Shown here: piece by piece, positions 60,001 through 64,000 of the stretch | Layout: each line of letters opens with the position of its first letter | Position numbering within the stretch: the stretch's first letter is position 1 | NCBI RefSeq assembly: GCF_963259705.1 | Contig: NC_081851.1 | Location: forward strand, 13,924,145 to 13,988,144 | Origin: Myotis daubentonii | Taxonomy: Eukaryota; Chordata; Mammalia; Chiroptera; Vespertilionidae | DNA length: 64,000 nt | Direction: 5' to 3' | Translations under genes and position numbers: made by a program | Notes under the pieces: model-generated | Told to the model about the DNA's origin: nothing | The model's database searches: none | Seen by the model: the letters and a program-made list of their open reading frames with translations, nothing else

Positions 60001-61927
60001 AAGACTCTATGTCTATGTCCTGCTCTTCCAATTCCAAGCCCCTTTCTAATTTCAACACTTGAAATAAATAAAATAGGAGATTCTGGACTGTTACCTAAAC
60101 CCACTGAAATTATCACCATCATCATTACCCCAATGGGATTCCTGGGGAAGATATATACCAAAAAGCTCATATGACCAGAGGCTCATGGACTCAATTTGAG
60201 CACAGGTGTGTCAAGTTTGGCTCACACAGCTTTTTTTTAAAAAAATTTTTAACATTTACTTATTTTATTTCATTTTAAAGCATGTATGGTTTTATTAATT
60301 GATGTCTCTCCAATAAAGTCAACTATAAAAAATAAAATAACAAAGAAAGGAAACAGAAAAAGATAAAAAGATTCTTCCGTTGTGGTCCTGTGAATAATCG
60401 CTGGGTTTAGGTTTAAGGGTCCAGAGCCTCAAAAGTTTTTCCAGGTCCTCCCGGTGCTCTATTCCGCCCCCAAAAAGCAGCTTAAAAAATTATTTTACCA
60501 GCATTTAAAAATTTTAAGTTTCCCATCAACATTCAGATATCTTCTTCTCAGGAAAAAAAAAGCATAAAGAAGGAAGACCTGGCAGGCAGGCCTGCCTCCC
60601 AGCTGACAGCCTCTAGCTGAGGTGTATTCTCCACCAGGGCCTGGTCTATTGCTGACTCTAATTCCCCACCTGCTGGGCCTGCCTGGCCACTGCAGGCAGC
60701 TGAGTTTACAGCCCCAAAGCACATATTAAATCAGGGCTGTGGGAAGGAAGAGTTCATGTGCTCATACCTCTGGGTTGAGGCAAGATCTGGATTTGAATCC
60801 TGCCTGTGTCACTAACTAGGAATATTGACCTTAAACAAGTTGTTTAATCTCCCTGAGCCCGTTTCCTCCTCTGTTGCTGTGTTTTTTTTGTTTGTTTGTT
60901 TTTTTTTTAAGGATAACAATAGCTCAGTCAATTCTCGTGATTTGCAGTATAATGTTCTACCCAGCCACGCGAACCCTGAATTAGTGAGTACTGAAACTTT
61001 CCCACCAGTTCCTGAGAGTCTCTGGTCACATTTTGTCAACTCATCAAGACATAAAGATGCCTCGTGTAATATACTCAGAGACAACAGCACCATACCTGGG
61101 CCCGAATGACCCTTGTGTGCCACTCGAATATTCCCCGTGAGGCCCAGCGCAGCCTTGCACTTGGGAACACTAGACAGCACTTCAGCACTCCATTTGGGGG
61201 CCATTTCAAACAGCAAAATCGCCACCAAAGTGCACAAATTAGAACACCATGGCACTCAGTGGCCCATGAAGAGGACGCTGGTAGGTGAGAGCTGAAATAA
61301 GTCTGGGGTCAAAGGCCTTGTTCAACCTCAGCTGCAAATGTGCACATCAGGTGACTCCAGTATCTCCCACTCTGGGCACGTCCATGACAGGCCACAGGCA
61401 CTCATTTGGGGGTCACCAGTGCATTTTAGCCAGGAGGTGAATTCACAAATGGGAATGCGTGAATGCTGAGGACCGAGCCTCTCTCCCTCACGGAATCGCT
61501 GGTGTTAGAGGATGCAGGTGCCCCTGCCCAACAGTCATCAGCATCACAATGTGGGAGAGGATGTTGTCCAAACCGAGACAATGCCCCATCCCAGCTGCGG
61601 AGTCCTTCCTTCCAGCCACCAGCTGGAGGCCCCTTTACCTTGTTCCCACCAGGGGCTTCCAGGGCAGGGTTGGTAAAAATGCACCATCACCAGGGGTCTC
61701 GCTTGAGCTCAGCTCAGTGGGTGCTGAGTGAGTGGGTCTGAATGACATCCCAGCAGAGGCACTGCAGGGGGCCTGGTGGTTACCTGTCCAGCTCTCTCTG
61801 CAGCCTCTGGTTCTCCTCGGCGGCCATGGCGCTCGTCCTCTGCTCCTGCTGCAGAGCCTCCTGCTCGGTGGTCAAGATCGTCCCCAGCTGCTCCTGCGCC
61901 GCCTTATGTTGGAGCTGATCCTTGTAT
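41346..61927 (-). CDS. Daple-like (CCDC88C paralogue) gene, 3' half
   Basis: Eight recognised exons: 61927-61784, 59649-59358, 57872-57727, 55109-55020, 53315-53077, 47368-47174, 42120-42053 (alternative acceptor 11 bases inside) and 41398 to the TGA at 41346. Exons 1-6 are open with matched phases. Daple is a cytoplasmic coiled-coil scaffold of the CCDC88 family. It binds Dishevelled through its C-terminus and activates G-alpha-i through the GBA motif. This copy keeps the distal coiled coil and the basic post-coil segment but loses the GBA motif and PDZ-binding end. It has diverged too far for the conserved true CCDC88C, so I read it as a lineage-specific paralogue, either a truncated functional form or an early pseudogene. 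Confidence 0.75.
42053..42120 (-). CDS. Daple-like exon 7
   Basis: Encodes [18 protein letters not shown] and RGLKG, matching Daple SRPSSLESSRNTSSNSSP. The donor G|gtaagt is good. With the obvious acceptor (ctctcag|GTCC) the join to exon 6 is out of phase and hits a stop. A second AG 11 bases on (agccag|GCAG) restores phase and keeps SLES onward. Daple has about 25 residues before this point that were not found, so an intermediate exon may be missing. Confidence 0.7.
44594..44611 (+). promoter_or_regulatory. ERV primer-binding site, first copy
   Basis: tggcacccgaacagggac, two bases after the LTR CA. One mismatch to the tRNA-Lys3-type site. Confidence 0.85.
44739..44756 (+). promoter_or_regulatory. 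ERV primer-binding site, second copy (tRNA-Lys3 type)
   Basis: tggcgcccgaacagggac, an exact match to the site complementary to the tRNA-Lys3 3' end as used by lentiviruses and some class II ERVs. Confidence 0.92.
44888..47173. other. Intron 6 of the Daple-like gene, no further exon found
   Basis: Includes a G-rich tract at about 45386-45410 (ggcgggggcgggggggg). ORFs on both strands overlap and match nothing recognised. I looked for the missing Daple segment before exon 7 and did not find it. Confidence 0.45.
47174..47368 (-). CDS. Daple-like exon 6
   Basis: 195 bp, acceptor tgccccag|GC, donor CACG|gtgagt, no stop. The peptide GPGDLIPKG...RGSLDR...[20 protein letters not shown] ends RHPGRTHG. 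It matches Daple [20 protein letters not shown]...RHPGRTKG. It is a low-complexity, Ser/Pro-rich region after the coiled coil. It joins exon 5 in phase (G|GC). Confidence 0.85.
47375..50500. other. Intron 5, proximal part
   Basis: No exon recognised. A plus-strand 90-codon ORF at 48689-48961 has no recognisable domain. Confidence 0.45.
50510..50755 (+). mobile_element. MIR (sense)
   Basis: Head cacagtggttaagagttcag, B box gggttcagttccta, then ctctgggcaagtgctt: MIR order. Confidence 0.88.
50815..51048 (-). mobile_element. Ves-type SINE (antisense)
   Basis: T-rich tail with cagagagagtacgaggg, then aacatctatgtgagagagac, ccttgaccagaatcaaaccc and ccactgagacaaactggcc. Confidence 0.9.
51614..52226 (+). 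mobile_element. Solo LTR of the same class II-like ERV family
   Basis: Begins TGCCGGAAGCCGGTCC and ends CCCCAACA. It is homologous along its length to 43853-44591 but has a single U5 end and no PBS. The flanks ccccct and gcccgt agree at only 4 of 6 positions, so any TSD is decayed. It is antisense in the intron between Daple-like exons 5 and 6. Confidence 0.85.
52898..52942 (+). repeat. (CA)n microsatellite
   Basis: Uninterrupted CA run followed by imperfect CA-rich sequence to about 52980. Confidence 0.97.
53077..53315 (-). CDS. Daple-like exon 5
   Basis: 239 bp, acceptor ttcttacag|GAAA, donor AAAAG|gtagga, no stop. The peptide [19 protein letters not shown] then [15 protein letters not shown] matches Daple [20 protein letters not shown] and EGSRERLKSTTDSPP. 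This basic segment follows the end of the coiled coil. The rest is Ser/Pro/Gln-rich ([18 protein letters not shown]). It is the best-conserved part of the gene here. Confidence 0.92.
53845..54155 (+). mobile_element. Ves-type SINE (sense) with expanded (CT)n
   Basis: Head cctggtggttgagcatcag, B box ggttcgatccccg, then an expanded CT run (about 53982-54061), then taaaaatcaatgggaaaaat and an A-rich tail. Confidence 0.9.
55020..55109 (-). CDS. Daple-like exon 4
   Basis: 90 bp, acceptor tctgttag|AGAC, donor AAGAA|gtgagt, in phase with both sides. The peptide [20 protein letters not shown] then HNFHDPAPK matches Daple [20 protein letters not shown] and YKFYDPAPK. It is the final part of the coiled coil. 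Confidence 0.9.
55115..57720. other. Intron 3, no exon or clear repeat recognised
   Basis: A 249-codon plus-strand ORF (56657-57406) has no recognisable domain and is Pro/Ser/His-rich; it is probably chance. Confidence 0.45.
57727..57872 (-). CDS. Daple-like exon 3
   Basis: 146 bp, acceptor gttttag|CTG, donor TACGT|gtgagg, no stop. The peptide [19 protein letters not shown] then [12 protein letters not shown] ends HEEQQQYV. It matches Daple [19 protein letters not shown]...HEEQKQYI in length and phase. Coiled coil. Confidence 0.92.
58212..58384 (+). mobile_element. Truncated Ves-like SINE with 16-bp TSD
   Basis: tRNA-like head (ccggtgcatgtggcttgg...) and a short body. It is bracketed by atctcattaataagct at 58196-58211 and 58385-58400. 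It interrupts an older AT-rich element that resumes on the other side. Confidence 0.85.
59358..59649 (-). CDS. Daple-like exon 2 with internal 105-bp repeat duplication
   Basis: 292 bp, acceptor cccctag|GG, donor CAG|gtgagg, no stop. It opens [19 protein letters not shown] (Daple [19 protein letters not shown]) and ends [14 protein letters not shown] (Daple TMDISLTKLDNHCE). Between these the unit [19 protein letters not shown] followed by NDTQLxVNxWQ occurs twice, where Daple has one. The exon is thus longer by exactly 105 bp (35 residues, five heptads), keeping both frame and heptad register. It matches the unit of the array at 15.8-22.3 kb and is the likely type of source exon. Confidence 0.93.
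59655..61780. other. Intron 1, no exon recognised
   Basis: AT-rich T/A runs near 60230-60360 and 60885-60910. No clear coding segment. Confidence 0.5.
61784..61927 (-). CDS. Daple-like exon 1 of the window
   Basis: 144 bp, acceptor ttcaacag|AT, donor GACAG|gtaacc, no stop. The peptide [20 protein letters not shown] then [11 protein letters not shown] ends [10 protein letters not shown]. It matches Daple around [14 protein letters not shown]...ENQRLRGELDR. It joins exon 2 in phase (AG|G = Arg). Upstream exons (Hook domain and most of the coiled coil) are not seen between here and 64000 and should lie beyond the window. Confidence 0.9.
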
Positions 61928-61929
61928 CT

Positions 61930-64000
61930 GTTGAAGGGAAACACACCCGCTAAGAATGGACACCCAGGGAGACCTCAAAGCCTGGGTGAGCAGCTTCTCT
62001 CTGCAGAGCTGAGGGAGAGGGGGATGGACAGGGGACAGGGATGGACAGAGAGAGGGGACAGTCACTGGGCCAGCTCTGGGGGTCTCCTCCAGCCCAGGAG
62101 TCAAGTTCCCCTCCTCCCACCCGACGTGTCTCCATGTTCCCTTCCAGTCCCTGTCAAAGCAGCCTCCCTCCTTCATCCCACTGGGAACAAAACCACTGTT
62201 TTCTGAACTCCATGCCCTTCTCAAAGAAACCACTGCAAATACAGCAGAATTCCACTGCCCATAACAGCTGGTCCCCCTCAGGGGCCCTGGGTGAGCTCTC
62301 CACCCCAGCTCAGGAACACAACTCCGCACCCTGCTCCTCAAGGCACCCCCAGTCCAGCCCTTGCCCCCTCTCTCCCCCAGCCTCCCCCCCAGCTCGGTCT
62401 TTTATTTCCTTCCTGTCTCAGTCTGTAGAGGGTCCCCCACAGCCCTCGCTGGGGGGCAGCAGAGCACAAGAGGGAGCCCCTGACCAGCCCCAGGCTGTTC
62501 CTCCTCCTGCAGGAACCTTCCCTGTTCAGGTGACTCAGAGGCCTCCCCAGGTCCAAAGTGGAGACTGAGTCATCACCTTTCAATCTTCCCCAGGCAGAAA
62601 AATCCCTTTGCAGACCCCCTTCCTAAGGTGTCCACACCCAGAGACAGGCTGACAGAGACCACCCAGGTTCCAGGGTCTCAGCCCCTGCCTGCAGCCCTCC
62701 ATCCCCGCCCGCCCACCCCATATCAGCTGTACTTGTACCATCTGCCTGGAGCCAACACTTGTGTGGACTCAGACTCAGACACCTGCTCAGGTGGCTGTTG
62801 GAAGACAAAAGTTCCTTCCTGTGGCCTTTAGCCACGGGTGGAGGCTGCTGGGACGGGACGTGGGAAGTGGAAGGTGGGGGTGGAGGCTCTATCAGGCTTT
62901 CAGGGCGGTGATCTTTCTCATCCAGGTTTGACAAACAGGGCTATGGACCATTATGGCCCCCACCTCCTGCTTCCCTGTTGTGTCTTGGAAAAGCACAGGA
63001 TCAAGCATATCACAAACATTAGTACCTACCCTAAGGCAGGGCAGAAACTGCGAGTGCTTCTCCCCACTGAATCCTGGGTATGAGGCTCGACACCCAGTGC
63101 ATGTCCACCAGGGGAACAAAGGAGCAAGTGTCTCAGTCAAGTGTCAGGTGAAATGAATACAGAGCCCCCGGCCAGTGTTCCAGGCACCTCCACCTCCAAA
63201 CTGCAGCCCTGCTGCAGACACACCAAGGGCCTCCAGCTATCTGTCCAACCAGCAAAAACCACTGAATCACACAGTAGGTCCACCAAGCAAGGAGTCATAG
63301 GCAGAGCAATGAACTCCTCCCTCAGACCAGTCAAATGCCACCTGTACAAACCTTCCCATGTTAACAGCCATAAGAATATATCCACACGGTTATCATTGAG
63401 GGTAGGGCCCGCAGCACCTGGTGAGGGGTGGGCACCACAGGAGGCTCCCATCAGTAGTCAGCTGGGTGCATTCAAACCATGTTAGACAGCACCAGGCGCC
63501 CAGTGGGTGCTCACTAAGCGTCTCGTGAACACAGGATGGGTGCGGAGGAGGCAGAGATGGAGATGCCAAAGGCAGAAGATGCTCATTCTGGCTGGAAGAA
63601 ACGAGAGTCTGATAGGAGCAGACGTCTCGGCACCCCCGAAGGATGGGAATCTGGGTGGAGAAAGCGGTGGAAGGCTCCGGAGAGAGAGTCCACAGGAAGC
63701 ACTGGGTGAGTGTGTAAATGAACGTCATCGCCCCCAAGATCAAGTAGCAGCAGGCACCCTCCGCAGGCTTTGCAGGCTTAATGCCCTCCTGGTCCCTGTG
63801 ATGCCAAATCCCTGCACCTCAGCTGCTCCCAGGGAAGCCCCAGCCTTTGCCTAGCATCTTGCTGAGGCAGAGGCAAGAGAAGTACTCAGCAGGGACAACT
63901 CACAAGCACAGGAAGTGGACAGCTCTCTCCTGTGCTGCTCCAAGTGTGGGAGAGCCTCTCTGTAGTGCATCTCTCCCTCTCTCACCCCCACCTTGGAGTC
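61930..64000. other. Intron or 5' flank, no exon recognised
   Basis: GC-rich in 62.0-62.9 kb. Several ORFs of up to 175 codons overlap on both strands. None resembles Daple or another known family. Confidence 0.5.

Overview
This is nuclear DNA from a placental mammal, most probably a vespertilionid bat. The case rests on the mobile elements: about ten tRNA-derived Ves-type SINEs, two nonautonomous HeliBat-like Helitrons (one with intact A|CTAG...GA|T termini), a SPIN hAT element with its nTCTAGAn-type target site, and two smaller nonautonomous hATs with perfect 8-bp target-site duplications (TSDs). All recognisable coding exons lie on the minus strand and have GT/AG splice sites; there is no prokaryotic feature. 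Protein assignments were made by eye from memory of the families, with no database search.

Left part (1-13 kb). Positions 1-9590 form one unit of a direct segmental duplication. A second copy (9591-about 12165) lacks the equivalent of about 960-4813. The unit carries RalGDS/RGL-like exons: two paralogous 111-bp exons (1730-1840 and 2546-2656) and four exons of the REM (RasGEF-N) region (9466 down to about 7435). No CDC25-type catalytic domain was recognised.

Middle (12-24 kb). Degenerate exons resembling the early coiled coil of Daple (CCDC88C) lie at 12815-13854. Beside them is a tandem array of about 105 bp x roughly 60 copies (about 15785-22315). Its unit is a 35-residue (five-heptad) coiled-coil segment copied from one Daple-like exon. 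The array is full of stops, including one that recurs at the same register in ten places, so it kept amplifying after it stopped being coding. It abuts a broken gammaretrovirus-like ERV (22.3-24.05 kb) that is itself split by SPIN and two Ves SINEs.

24-40 kb. This is intron-like or intergenic DNA with Helitrons, hATs, MIR, MER5A-like and L1 fragments, including a 3.6-kb 3'-truncated L1. No genes are recognised.

Right part (40-64 kb). The 3' half of a Daple-like gene is on the minus strand, with eight recognised exons from 61927 to about 41120. Exons 1-6 join in phase, and exon 2 carries one extra 105-bp repeat. The C-terminal exon is decaying: frameshifts and a stop remove the GBA (G-alpha-binding) motif, and no PDZ-binding C-terminus was found. 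A terminal block with AATAAA (40.6-41.1 kb) is duplicated at 12.2-12.7 kb. Two LTRs of one class II-like ERV family lie in its introns in antisense orientation; one has an internal multiplication of its U5-PBS-leader segment.

The most notable system here is the escape of a protein-coding repeat exon into a satellite-like array beside partially decayed Daple-like and RalGDS-like duplicates.
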